Shown here in pieces: positions 22,990 to 35,434 of a stretch of DNA of 64,000 bases. Numbering within the stretch: the stretch's first letter is position 1; each line of letters begins with the position of its first letter. Where the stretch lies: the NCBI GenBank assembly GCA_003024785.1, contig PUQB01000180.1:62001-126000 (forward strand), given 5' to 3'. The notes under the pieces are model-generated. The model saw only the letters and a program-made list of their open reading frames with translations. It had not been told where the DNA came from and ran no database searches. Origin of the DNA: Selaginella tamariscina (Eukaryota > Streptophyta > Lycopodiopsida > Selaginellales > Selaginellaceae). A program made the translations under genes and the position numbers.

Positions 22990-23904
22990 AGTCGGCATGT
23001 GACTCGACCCTTTACTTTGGGTTTGAGTTGTTGTTACTGGTCTGGTCGGGTGTCATAAACTCTAGGTGAAGCTAGAACTTACCTTTTAAAAAACTCTCCC
23101 CATTTGATGTTAAGTTTTTCTAGTATAGCCTAGGGTTGCCTAATCCCACGCCCTAATACCCCTAGGGGTTTAAGGTTAGGGTTAGGCATCTGGTTTAGGG
23201 AAAGTGGCTTATGGGTTAGATCTTCCTCCAGAGTTGGGAACAATACACAATGTGTTCATATCGATTTGCTCGAGCCATTCCACATGGATGAGAAACATCT
23301 AAATTTCCATGCCAACCCACTTACTCACTTAGGAAACGGGGGGGGGGGGGGGGGGGGTCCGTCACATAAATAAGGTAGAGTATATGTAGTGAGGCTTCCT
23401 AGGTTCAAAGAGAGTTCGTTAAACCTCCTACCGATGCAAGTTAAGCTTGTGTCATCAAGGCGCAACCCTTTGTTATGCCGCCAAACTTCCACACGACAGG
23501 GGTACATCCCACCTTTGGGTTAGACTATCTTATCGTTGGCAGGATCTTGCCTTTGTGATAGGGTATGTTACTTCCGAGAGTTAGTCAAATTCCTTGGGCC
23601 AAAAACCTGCTCATAAGCTCAAAGGCATTGCCTGAGTCCACGTTTCTGCAAAACTAGTGGTTGAGGCCTTGCTCTTGTCGCCTCAACCATGCCAAGCTAG
23701 GAACAACACCTATAGCTCGGTTGTCCGCGTATCCTGATTCACAAGGTGAGCCTCGTTCGTGGACTTGGTCAACTAGGGGCTTAAGTTCCTAAGGTTGGGT
23801 TCCTAATACGGGTTACTTTACCAGATTTTGTGGGGTTTCCAGAGAGGGATTCTAGGGTTGGCACCTGGCAAGCCGCCTTTGTGGCACTAGGTAAAAACTC
23901 TAAC
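22990..23904 (-). repeat. LTR fragment 3 of the solo-LTR family
   Basis: A third head-to-tail relative, from the GTGACTCGACCCTTTACTTT region to AAAACTCTAACA. It includes a long poly-G run near 23338-23357. It is closer to fragment 2 than to the full-length solo LTR. Confidence 0.7.
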
Positions 23905-24410
23905 ACTACCTAGGAGGTTTTATCGGATTGCACGTTCCAAGGGCATGTCTCCAACCTCTTCCTCCATGTCAATTAGGAGTAGCACTCAAAGCTAAATAGA
24001 GCACATCCGTGTTCTTATTCAACTATGGGCGTGGGATCTTGACTAATAGGTTTTTCTTTATTAGTTTATGAAGGTTGTTGAGCTAAAATTTCCTAAGCCT
24101 AAAAACATATTTATGGTTGCCACCGTCACTAGGGTCATTGGCATCTAAGAACGGTCCATGCGGAGTGGTTGTACGAATGACATTTCAAAAGCTGGGGGGG
24201 GGAGTATGGCCCATAGAATAAATATTCCATAAAAAGGCAGCCATGGAATAGAATATTCTATAATAAAAGTCATATATTCACTAAGTCCATATGTGGCCAA
24301 TGGCCATGGCCATGGCACATTACTATCCCGTGCGGTACGATGGGGCACGGCGTACCATTCCAGAAATGCGCTCCAAGCCCTAGAATGCTGAGCCCGGTGA
24401 CCCTGCTGTC
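23905..24410. other. Spacer with no gene seen
   Basis: Contains a G-run (GGGGGGGG near 24195) of polypurine-tract type and a self-complementary GGCCAATGGCCATGGCCATGG segment near 24295. A short piece at about 24078-24120 resembles 33697-33740, so it may belong to the outer LTR element that follows. Nothing coding is supported. Confidence 0.45.
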
Positions 24411-24790
24411 AACTTGAAATAAGGATTGAATGGAATAAGAATAATATGTAATAAGATCAGACTTTAGAAGGTTGAGATAGAGTAAGGATGGTAAGGTATA
24501 TAGCAGGTAGTAGTATTGTAATCCCATTGTAGTAGTGAAGTAAGAAAAATATATTAAGAAACAGAGAAACAAGCAGAAAGATGCAGTGAGAGTAAGATGA
24601 AAACTTATATTATGTCACACAAGGTATATAGTACAATAAACAATATATTCAAGATCCTTTTCTAGTTCTATTTTGGTTTATATACTTATACTTTCAGTCT
24701 CATACTAGTAGTTATTGTAACTTTCTCTTATCCTTATCCAATCAGTTACATAACCTCCTCCCTGCCATTATGGATAACTCCTGCATAAGC
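24411..24790 (-). repeat. Left terminal-type direct repeat of element D
   Basis: Similar over its length to 33741-34129 (shared landmarks: ATCAGACTTTAGAAGG, CAATGAGAGTAAGATG-like segment, CCTCCTCCCTGCCAT). The last roughly 35 bp, including a CCTCCTCCC tract, are also shared by the right copy, so the LTR/internal boundary is unclear. Confidence 0.65.
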
Positions 24791-25864
24791 TGTAACCTTG
24801 TTGATGCATATTTTGTCTTAGCCTTATATATTACAATGATAGCCCATAATCTTGTGTTCTCGTCTGACTCTTGTATTTTTACAATATGCATTGTTTTTGG
24901 TGTTTTTCCCATTATATGCCCCAAGGAAAGAAACATAACTAAAAACTCCTAGGTGATTAAATATGACCCTAACATCCCATAGACTAGAACTGTTGCATTG
25001 CCCTAATGCAATCTTAAGACGATCCTACGGTAATCCTACAAATGGAGGCATTAACTATTTCTAACTTTTGATTGTGCTCTCAAAGTTTTTGTAAATTCCT
25101 TGTATTCCTCTAGAGTAGCTGTGTTTATTGAAGTGGGACTCTCAAGTTCAGTGACAATGTATCCTATTTGTTTCCTTTGAGCTCGAAGTTGCTCTCCTTA
25201 TGCTTGGATCTCACACAATTGTTGTTGTGACTCCCTTCAAATCTTTATAACTCCATGCAAACACACGTGCATTTTGCCGTAATATATTTATGACCTTCAA
25301 TTGGTACTTGATTCCAACTTGACTGCAATTTGTACTTTGTGTGGCCCTTGTTCACTTATCTTGATTTTTATTTCTTTCATCTTTTTGTTACTCGTAATTT
25401 CCATTCATTATTTGGCTCATGTTAATTGCTCGTTCTCCATTTCATATTTTGACTGTTGTTTCTTTGTTTGTTCGGACTTGTCTATTAATCCCAATGCTTC
25501 CATGTATTGTTGTGGCACATCATTTGTAAGTGTATCCTCTTCTCCATTATTCTTTGTGTTGCAGTGACCCTCGTTTTCTTGTGTTCTAATATAAATCAAT
25601 TTGTGCAATCTCTACTAGTTCTAGATTACTGTCTAACAATTTTGCCTCTTTCTTGGTATTGTAGATTGTTTCCTTTTTACTTGATTCCATTTGTACTCGC
25701 TTAGCTTGTGTTACGGCATATATTTCTGCAAAGGGTAATTCCATGTCATTATCCCACTTGGGTGGATTGCTTTTATGATTTGCTCCTCTCGTTTGTCTTT
25801 TGTTTGCACTTAACTCTTCGTGATTCTGATTTTTATGGTGGTATTCCTGAGTTAAATTTGCAAT

Positions 25865-26227
25865 TCAAACATCCCGATGAATAATGACCCCATTCTCCAC
25901 ACGTATAGCATCGTTCATTCTGTAATCTTGTACATTTCGTAGAGTAATGTCCCTTTCTTCACATTTGAAGCACATTATGTTTGGATTCCCACTATGATGA
26001 CTTGGTGGAGCTGGTAATAGTGGTGGCCCCGTTTGTGGAGGTGCTAGCAATAAGGGTTGTCCTCCCCATGATATTTCTTTGTTGTTGTTCTGATGGTAAT
26101 ACACGAGGGTATCTTCTAGCATTCTCGTTCCTTCAATCCCTGTTATATTATCTTTGTGGATAATCAAACTGCTTAGTACTCCGTGTTGCGTCCCATCTGG
26201 GTGGTGGGTAGCCTTCAACGTGCCCAA
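25865..26227 (-). pseudogene. gag-like remnant of element D
   Basis: A 120-codon minus-strand frame with a Pro-rich stretch (PLLLAPPQTGPPLLPAPP) followed by CFKCEERDITLRN, reminiscent of the knuckle region of a plant LTR gag. Assignment rests on position and weak resemblance only. Confidence 0.35.
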
Positions 26228-26359
26228 TCATCAACTGTGGTTTATACCCTGTACTTTGGCACAGTCTCACTCCATGTCCTACTCCTCCACACAATTGACA
26301 TTTCGATATTTTACATTCCGAAGCACTGTTTCTTCATTCTTACATGTTGTGCATATTAC

Positions 26360-27017
26360 TGTCACGACCGATACATGATATAGGATTTTGGATACAGAAT
26401 TCTAGATATAGGATACAGGATACAAGATATGCATGCAGGATATTCCTACAATATATACCTACAGAATATTCCTAGAGGATATGCCTACAGGATATTCTTA
26501 CAGGATATGCCTAGAGGATAAGGGACATGTGGACTCATTTTAGCCTCTACATGCATATAACCACTTTTAGATGCATGCAACCACTTTTAACATTCATGCT
26601 TAGATTAGCTCTTGGAGTTATGAGCATAAAAGCTCTGACCTAATTGTTGTACAATCAGTTACTATTAACACCAGTCATTCTACGATCATTCTTGTTCTTG
26701 CCTTGTTCGTGTCTTGCTCCTTGCCTCTTGCTCTTGTCTTGCTCCTGGTTCCAGTCCTGCTCTTTTGCTCTCGGATCTTGTCTTGCTTCCGGATCTTGTC
26801 TTGCTCCCAGATCCTGTCTTGCTCCTGGATCCTGTCCTGCGCCTTCCTGTCATGCTCCTGTCTTACTCCGAATCCTATCCTGTTCCTGTTTTGCTCCTGG
26901 ATCCTGTCCTGCGCCTTGTCTTGCTCCTGAGTTCCTACTTCCTGTCCTGGTCCTGAGTCAAGCCTTCTTGTTCTTGGAACCCTACTCTCTTCCTGGTTCC
27001 TGGATCGTGGCTTGACA
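26360..27017 (+). repeat. 5' LTR of element C
   Basis: Begins TGTCACGACC and ends GGCTTGACA. Its first part holds repeated GGATATNCCTACA units, and its second part holds a degenerate 15-17-bp minisatellite built on CTTGCTCCTGGATCCTGT. Confidence 0.9.
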
Positions 27018-27122
27018 GTTTGATAGTAACTGATTTTATAGCTCTTCGATTCCTAGTTACTTTTTTTTTTTTCCTTGGTTTTTCTCCTTCGTTTTCCTCT
27101 TTTTGTTTTTCTTTTCATATAT

Positions 27123-28100
27123 CATGGCCGATTTTGAGCACTTTCAATGCGAGCACCAAATGTTGCTTCATGAGCTGGCCACTTTGCGCCAAGTGGTCAC
27201 AGATCTGCAAAGTTCCACCAACGCGGCACATGCAGCTGCTGATGCATGCTCCAAGGCTGCTGCACAGGCTCTCTCTCAAGCATCGGTGGTTTCCTCTCCA
27301 TCGAACTTTTCTTCGGAGCCGAAGATCAGCATGCTAGAAAAGTTCAATGGCAATCGCATCGATTTCCAAGGTTTCCTAAATCAGATCCGGCTCTTGATCC
27401 GCATGCAACCACGCTGCTACTCGACTAATGCACAAAAGGTTGGCCTTTTGGCATCCTTACTAATTGGATCTCTACGAGCTTGGGTTGCCCCCTTGCTGGA
27501 GCGTGATGACCCGTTGATGGAAGACTTTGAAGGTTCGTGGCTGCCTTTGAAGCTTGCTTTGGAAATCCTGATAAGTACCATTCCGCATGCACGAAGTTAT
27601 GAAAGCTCACTCAAGGATCCCGACCAGCTTCTGTTTATGCATCCGAATTTCAGCAACTTTGCACGAACATTCCATGGGACGAGACTACATTGATCGAACA
27701 CTTCTGTTTTGGGTTGAGGGATGACGTGAAGGACCTTCTCCTTATATTACCAAATGCCCAAACATTAGCAGAGATCATGCAACAAGCCGTTCGCTGCGAC
27801 AACCGTTTGTTCGAGCATTGTTAAAAAAGATCCCATCAGCAGTTCTTGCAAACCAATCCTACAACTGTGGTACATGTTCCTGCAACACCTTCTGGAGTAG
27901 TTCCTATGGAGGTTGAGAAATTCAAGCGTGGCTCTCTTTTCGCTACTAAGAAGCAACATCGCCGCAGTGAGAACCTATGCTTGTATTGTGGTGAAGCAGG
28001 ACACAAGGTGGCAGAATGTCCTATTAAAGCCAGAAAGTTCAAGACACGTGAAGTTGAAGCTGAAGTTCAGTCGGAAAACTTCAATGTTCACTTTATTTAG
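27123..28100 (+). pseudogene. gag region of element C
   Basis: Retrotrans_gag-type sequence (ADFEHFQCEHQMLLHELA, FQGFLNQIRLLIRMQPR) followed by a CCHC knuckle (CLYCGEAGHKVAEC near 27980). Fossil; broken. Confidence 0.85.
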
Positions 28101-28569
28101 GAGCTACGAAGTTGGACGTATGTGCAGGCTCCATTGGTGCTGCTCATAGCAATCCATCACTCAAGTTTCCTGTATATATTCATCTCAATAATCGAGAGCT
28201 CAAGGAGACACTGGTGCAAATGCATGCTTCATAGATGACACTTTTGCAACTCAACATAGCATTCCGGTGGTGGAGTTGAAGTGTGCAGTTCCTGTAAAGG
28301 TGGCCGATGGTCGTCTGATTACTTGTGGTGCAATTATCCATGCTACCAAACCTCTCTCTTGCAGTCATGGAGCATTCAACTGTTCAATTATCTTCAACTT
28401 GATCAAGACTCGGTCGACTCCCATCATTTTGGGCACGCCATGGTTCGTTGTTGCAAATCCACAGATCGACTGAAGGTCTAGGACGCTCACGTTTTCCTCT
28501 CCGGCAGCCAAGATTAATCTTGTATCTTCATGCGTGCAGGATACATCCTTAGTATCTGAGGCAGTACAA

Positions 28570-31500
28570 GCTACATGATTGACCGTGCCTGTTCCTGTAT
28601 CAGTGTTGAAGACTCCTCTTCGACAGGATTCACCTCATGTCAGTTCCTCAGCACATCCGCATGCTCTCTCCACTCATGTAAGTTTGCGGATTCCTGTACA
28701 GGGTTTTCCAATCCTGTATCAGTGTCAAAAGGTTCCTCCTCAACAGAATCCACCTCTTGTTGGTTCATCAGCACACTCACAGGCTTTCCTCACTCCTGTG
28801 CAACCACGGACTTCTGTACAGGATTTTCCAATCCTGTACATTCGTCAACATCCACACAGGTTTTTCCCAATCCTACCTCCTTTTGTTACTTTGCTTCTGT
28901 TCCACCCCCAAGATCCTTCCTCTTTTCAGTCACAGCTCCCTCCTTCTCCTCTCCGAGTTCTTATCACTACCATGCATAAACTTGCCACTGATCCTGCTCC
29001 TTTCCATCTTTTTGCCTTTCAAGTAACTCCTACGTCCTCTTTTACCTTTCCTGTATCTGACTCTCCTGTTTTTCAATCTTCTTCTCCTTCTCCTTCTCCT
29101 TCTCCTTCTTCTTCCTACCATCCAAGTATCACTCCTTTCAGGACGTTTTTGACAAGCACAAGGCTGCAGTTCTTCCTGTTCATAGGTCCTACGACTGTCC
29201 TATTGATCTTGCAGAAGGAAAGACTCCACCGTTCGGACCAATCTATGCACTGTCACCCACAGAGTTGGAGGTTCTTCATCAGTACATTGAGGACAACTTG
29301 GCATCCAACTTCATTCGTCACTCAAAGTCCCCTGCAGGAGCACCTATCTTTTTTGTCAAGAAGAAGGATGGGAGTTTATCTTTGGTTGTGGACTACAGGG
29401 GTTTGAATCTAGTCACCATTCGGAACCGGTACCCGTTGCCATTGATCCCGGAACTTCTCGATCGGCTGCGAGGAGCAAAGCTTCATGAAGATCGACTTAC
29501 GAGGGGCCTACAATCTTGTACGGATTTGTCCAAGCGATGAGTGGAAGATTGCCTTTCATACAAGGTATGGACACTTCGAGTACACGGTGATACCTTTCGG
29601 ACTTACCAATGCCCTAGCTGTGTTCCAACACATGGTGAACGACATCTTTTGCGACTTCTTGGACCAGTTTGTGGTGATCTACCTGATGACATTTTGATTT
29701 TCTCCAAGGACCAGGCGGCACATAAAAGCATGTACGATTTGTTCTACAGCGATTTCGTGAGCATGGCTTGTATACGAAGTTAGAGAAGTTTTTTCGATAG
29801 GGATTTTGTGGAGTTCTTGGGCTACATCGTCTCTCCTGCTGGCGTTTCCATGAACATGCACAAGGTGAAGACCATCGTGGAGTGGGAGAGGCCCAAGTCT
29901 ATACGAGACGTACAATGTTTCCTTGGCTTTGCAAACTTCTACAAGTGGTTCATACAGGACTTCTCCAAGCGTGTACTTCCACTCACGGAACTCACCAAGC
30001 ACACATGGGTTTTCTCTTGGTTTGACAAGGCGGAACATGACGCCTTCACGACAGCTCCAATCCTAGTACATCCTGATCTTTTCCATCCCTTCTTCGTTGA
30101 AGCAGATGCCTCGGATTTTGCAGTAGGTTCTATCCTATCACAAGTTAGAGAAGACAAGTTACTCCATCCTGTAGCCTTTCACTCTCGTAAGTTTCTTTCG
30201 GCGGAGATTAATTATGAAATTCATGACAATGAACTAAAGGTCATTATGGATTCGTTCGAGGAGTGGCGGCACTTCCTGGAAGATGCTGCGCATCCTGTAC
30301 AAGTTCTTACGGATCACAAAAACTTGGAGTTTTTTTCAAATGGCTCGAGTTCTCAGTCAGTGACAGGCTAGGTGGCAGAATTCCTATCATTTTGATTTTA
30401 TCATCGTCTACATGCCCGGTTTCTAGAATGGTAAGGCGGACGCATTGTCTAGGCGCTCTTACCTTGCATTGACCTGGCGATCCTGCATATGATTGTCAAA
30501 GGCAAGTGTTGTTGGGTCCTGATCATTTTCAGCTTACGACACTATTTCATCAGGCTCCAGCAAATTCAACACTTCTACAGGACATCCGTTCGCAGTTGGC
30601 TATAGACGACTTGGTAAGAAATGTGTTCTCACACATTAGTCTTGACATCGCAAGCTCCTCTTCCTCTAGTTCCCATACAGACTATAAGTTGTTTGCCATA
30701 CAGGACGGACTTTGTACCGGAAGGTCTTCTGTACGTTCCTGTTGGTGTTTGCAGGACTCGTGTGGTACAGGATTGTCATGATACACCGGCTACAAGACAT
30801 TTTGGTGTGGCCAAGATAGTTGAGTTGGTGACTTGCAACTATTGGTGGCCTGGGTTGTGAGGTTTTGTGGACAAGTTTGTACGAAGTTGTGACACCTGCA
30901 ATAGGTCGAAGATGCCTCGTCACGCGCCTCTGGTCTTCTTCGTCCTCTTCCTGTTCCTCTCTACTTGGAGATCCATTTTTATGGATTTTCTCACAGATCT
31001 CCTTTCTCGTGGATTTGATGCAGTTCTTGTGGTGGTTGACCGTTTTACCAAACAGGCCTACCATGTAGCAAGACTGCTACATGCCAGACAACTGCTGTTG
31101 GTGATCCGAGTGTTCCGACACCATGGTTTCCTGAGAGCATTGTTTTTGATCGAGGTCCACAATTTATGTCCAAGTTTTAGCGAGAGCTTCTTTGAAGTCT
31201 ACAGGTTAAAGCAGATCTTTCTTCAAGATATCATCCGCAAATTGATGGGCAGTTAGAATGGACAATTCAGACTTTAGAACAATATCTTCGTTACTTCATC
31301 AATTATCAACAGGACAACTAGTTGGACCTTCTTCCAATGGCGGAGTTTGCCTACACAACTCCGTTCATGCATCTACATGCCAGACACCTTTCCTTGCTCT
31401 TATAGATTACCATCCACGTTTTGACTTTGCTCTCCTGTTCTCTTCTTCCGCTCCTACAGTATAGGATCGTCTCCGCATCTTCGTCAGGTACAAGAGGATA

Positions 31501-31830
31501 TCCATATTCATCTTTAATAGGCAAGGAACGGTACAAGCATCATGCTGATGCTCATCGCCAGCCGGCACCTGCATACAAGATTGGTGATCTCGTGTGGCTT
31601 CTTTGTCGACATATTCACCAACATGCTTCTTCTAAATTGGATTTTCAACGATTGGGCCCTTATAGGATTGCAGCGGAGGTCAATCCTGTAGCTTTCAGAC
31701 TCGAGTTACCATTTACGGTGAAGCTTCACCTTGTGTTTTACACTTCTTTGTTAGAGCCGTATCATCCTTCTTCTCTTCCTGGTCGTGCTTCTTTCCTCCC
31801 TCCTGTGGTCATTGACAATGACTGAGTACA
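28570..31830 (+). pseudogene. pol region of element C
   Basis: Protease-side linker rich in Ser/Pro, then reverse transcriptase, RNase H ([22 protein letters not shown]), integrase head and core, and a C-terminal chromodomain-type segment. Domain order is that of Ty3/gypsy. Fossil; broken in many places. Confidence 0.85.
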
Positions 31831-32013
31831 AAGTTGCAGCCATCCTTGATTCTATCTTATCACCGCCACTTTAATACTTGGTGGATTGGAAAGGTTATTT
31901 GCCTACCGATCGCACTTGGGAACCTGCATCTAACTTACTCACGCTTCTTCCAAAGTTGCTATTTATAGCATATTCTGCTAAACCTCGTGGAACTTGTCCT
32001 TAGGGGGAGGTGC

Positions 32014-32663
32014 TATCACGACCCGATACATGATACAAGATTTCGGATACAGAATTCCGGATACAGGATACAAGATACATGATATGCCTGCAAGATATTC
32101 CTACAAGATATACCTACAGGATATTCCTAGAGGATATGCCTACAGGATATCCTATAGGATATACTACAGGATATGCCTAGAGGATAAGGGACATGTGGAC
32201 TCGTTTTAGCCTCTGCATGCATATAGCCACTTTTAGATGCATGCAACCACTTTTAACACTCATGCCTAGATTAACTCTTGGAGTTGTGAGCATAAAAGCT
32301 CCGACCTAATTGTTGTACAATCAGTTACTATCAACACCAGTCATTCTACGATCATTTTTTTCTTGCCTTGTTCGTGTCTTGCTCCTTGCCTCCTGCTCTT
32401 ATCTTGCTCCTGATTTCGGTCCTACTCTTGTCTTGCTCCCGGATCCTATCCTGTTCCTGTCTTGCTCCTGGATTCTGTCCTACGCCTTCCTGTCTTACTC
32501 CCGGATCCTATCTTTGTTCCTGTCTTGCTCTTGAATCCTATCTTGCGCCTTGTCTTGCTCCTAAGTTCCTACTTCATGTCCTGCTCCCTGTCCTGCTCCT
32601 GAGTTAAGCCTTCTTGTTCTTAGAACCCTGCTCTCTTCTTGGTTCCTGGATCGTGGCTTGACA
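32014..32663 (+). repeat. 3' LTR of element C
   Basis: Preceded by a GGGGGAGG purine tract and followed by the right target duplication ATTAC. It retains the same internal minisatellite as the 5' LTR. Confidence 0.9.
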
Positions 32664-32669
32664 ATTACC

Positions 32670-33740
32670 ATTTGGGGTCATACTTGTACTTCGATCTCTC
32701 TCCTTTGTGGTCCCAAGGTTTACGTTCCTCATCATTCATATAAAGCTGTGATATCAACATCTCAATTTGTTCCATCTCCTTTATGTCATCCCTTAGATCG
32801 TGTGGTCTAGCTAACCAAACTTGTAATTGCAATTTTCCATACTCTTTGACATACCATTTCTTTGCTAAATTGTTGCTAACTTTGCCCTTTTCGCATCGAT
32901 TGTATATTCATCAAAAGCTAAAGGTGTAATTTTCCACTGCCTCTATGAGTCCTTACAGTAATTCCTGCAATTGAGCTGTTGGATCTCACTTGTGATACTT
33001 TTGAATATAGTAATTTTTAAATAACATAAATAGTGTTTTGTACTTATCAATTGTGATAGCATTCTCATAGTATCAATCATTGGCATCACCCTTAAGTGTA
33101 AACAGAAATATTCAAAGTTTCTTATACTCATCCATAAATTCATTGGCCTCGCACACCTTCTCAAATTGTTGAATATGCCGATTCATATCCTCATGCTCCA
33201 GAAGGTATCACTTTCCCCATAATTGTTAACATCCCCATTTCTTCTGGTGCCTCAATCGCCAGTACATCCCATAAATGTTGTGTTGATACACGTAACTCTT
33301 TATTTTCGTATTTTTCTTTTCGTCCTCCTCTCTGTCCGACTCCCCGTGCTCTAGGTGTTGTTGCACTACCTCTCATGCTTCTAATTACTCCTTATGCTGT
33401 TGTTCTCTCGTTCCTTTAATCTCCTCCAGGTCTCTATTATAGCTTGTCATCGTAAGTATCACTCCTTGCATTCTTCTTGTTGTAATTGTCTTATTTCCTC
33501 ACGTCCGCAAAAATTCATCGATAGTTATCCATTCATTTTAGAGTCTATTAAAAGCCTCAAATTTCTTCTTTCATTTGTTTTCTCTTTGAACTCCAACACT
33601 TAGGTAATGGGCTACCCATTCCGGTACATTCCTACACACAATCCGTTAATACTTGTTAATATGACCATCCCTCTGTGGTAGCCATAATGTTGAGCTAAAT
33701 TTTTTCTAAGCCTAGAAACATATTTGTGGTCACCATCCTC
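32670..33740 (-). pseudogene. gag-like remnant of element D, right part
   Basis: The minus strand between element C and the right direct repeat holds scattered gag-like coding fragments in several frames. It resumes sequence interrupted at ATTAC by element C. No whole domain is left. Confidence 0.35.
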
Positions 33741-34129
33741 AACCTAAAATAAGGATTGAAAAAATAAGGATAATATATAATAAAATAAAGATCAGACTTT
33801 AGAAGGTCAGATTAATAAGGATGGTAAGGTATATAGTAGGTAGTAATACTACAGATCTCGTTGCAGTAGTGAAGTAAGAAAAGTATACTAAGAAATAGAG
33901 AAACATCAAGTAGAAAGATGCAATGAGAGTAAGATGAAAACTTATATTATGTTCAACAAGGCACATAGTACAATAAACAGTATACTCAGGATCCTTCTCT
34001 AATCCTATTTTGGTTTATTTATACCCGTACTCCCAGTCCTGTACTAGCAGTTATCATAACTCCCTTTTACCCTTATCCAATCAATTATGTAACCTCCTCC
34101 CTGCCATAATGGATAACTCCTGCATAAGC
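33741..34129 (-). repeat. Right terminal-type direct repeat of element D
   Basis: Partner of 24411-24790. The divergence between the pair is clearly higher than between the LTRs of element A, so D is older. Confidence 0.65.
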
Positions 34130-35434
34130 CTAGAAACATATTTTGGTAAGTGAGTGTGGGTTATGGACTCTAATGTCAAGGGTAGCACTCGGAAGGCAAC
34201 TTCCAAATTGCATGCTAGGTTACTTTACCTTACAATTGTTCAAGTTACTTTACCTATAGTTGTCCATGTTACTTTACTTTATATTTGTGCAGGTTAGTTT
34301 ACCAAACACTTTTATAAGATATGGCAAGTTAATTTATTCTAACTTACAAACTAACTTTTGTAAAGTGGATAATGTGATATGCTAATTGAAAATTTTTCTT
34401 TTTTTTTTTCTTTAAGGTATTTAAAGTTGGAATAACACATGATTTGAGAATGGGCAATGTGCATTGAGTTTTGGCTTGTTAAGATTCAATATCGAGTTTA
34501 ATAATAGTGTTCAAATGGGGAAATGTTTATGTTCAAATATGCGTTCTTAACTTCGAAAAAAGGAGCATATTCAAACATAAGAATGAACACTACATTCTGA
34601 CAAAAAATGCGAAAAGAGAATGCCTATGTTCGAAAGTGTAACTTAAGAAGCCAACTATGGTGATGGACTTATGATACAATAAAAGTTGGTTATTAATATA
34701 TGAAAAATATGTTAAGTAACTAGATCAAAAATTCAATGTAATCAAAGTATTGTCTAATGTTTGTAATATTTTAATAGCATTAATTGCAAGAAATATTTGA
34801 TGGAATAGTTTTTAAGTTCAAGTCCCTTAATTTAAACAAAGAATAACATAAACCTTAATTAGTTGTAAATGTGCACTCTATGTTAAAGTTAACTAACTTG
34901 GCTAACTCAATTACAATGGTATCTCATATAAAATCATAAGAAAGACTTCAGATAATAGCTTGTGGATTCCACATTTTTATTGATATAGTTTTGGAGTAAA
35001 TGGCATGATCTATTAGAAACATAAATATTAAAACATACATTTACATTTTTCAGTTTATTGAGTAATGGAGGATTGCATAATGAAGGTATTTGGCGCACAT
35101 TTGTACATTTTCATTTTTAACTCTTTAAGTTTGAAATTGGTAATGTTGTTTGCATTATGAGAATAAGCTCTTGAACAAGAGTGATTCCTTGGTTACCAAA
35201 AGCATTAATTAAGATTTTCCACTCTACTTATCAGCTAAGTAAGAAAATTTACTAAGTTTGATAAGTTATTTAGAGGTATTGATGAGTCAAAAGTAGTTAA
35301 ATATTCATTTTGGAGGTTTAAGTGTATGCACTTTCTTAGAAAGTCAATGTCCAGTGGGATTTAAAAGTCGAGTTTTCGGTATTGACTTCATCTTGAAGTC
35401 GAATACAGTTATTCAAAAAATTGATTTCTTTCGT
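34130..35434. other. AT-rich spacer with a short tandem repeat
   Basis: No gene seen. At about 34211-34303 a unit of about 26 bp built on GTTACTTTACCT(T)AC is repeated roughly three and a half times. It resembles the arms of the hairpin in LAX copy 1 (GTTACCTTAC). The rest is low-complexity AT-rich DNA. Confidence 0.6.

Larger units (their letters stand above)
26360..32663 (+). mobile_element. Ty3/gypsy LTR retrotransposon C, broken, TSD ATTAC
   Basis: LTRs at 26360-27017 and 32014-32663, ATTAC at 26355-26359 and 32664-32668, gag from about 27123 and pol to about 31825. Broken in many places. RT landmarks ([34 protein letters not shown]) and a chromodomain-like end (YLVDWKGYLPTDRTW in the sister element) place it with chromovirus-type Ty3/gypsy elements. 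It belongs to the same family as element B (56409-62647) in the opposite orientation. It is nested in element D. Confidence 0.9.
24411..34129 (-). mobile_element. Older LTR-type element D, minus strand, decayed, host of element C
   Basis: Two direct repeats of 380-389 bp (24411-24790 and 33741-34129) flank about 9 kb that contains the whole of element C. On the minus strand, remnants of gag-like sequence lie on both sides of element C, for example around 32700-33380 and 25865-26227. No pol domain was recognised, so it is either non-autonomous or heavily eroded. The exact ends and a target duplication could not be set. Element C is the younger, inserted one. Confidence 0.5.

Noticed and set aside
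26703-27015. Cys/Leu-rich open frames in the LTR of element C
   Set aside because: They arise from the CTTGCTCCTGGATC minisatellite in all three frames. No independent coding signal.
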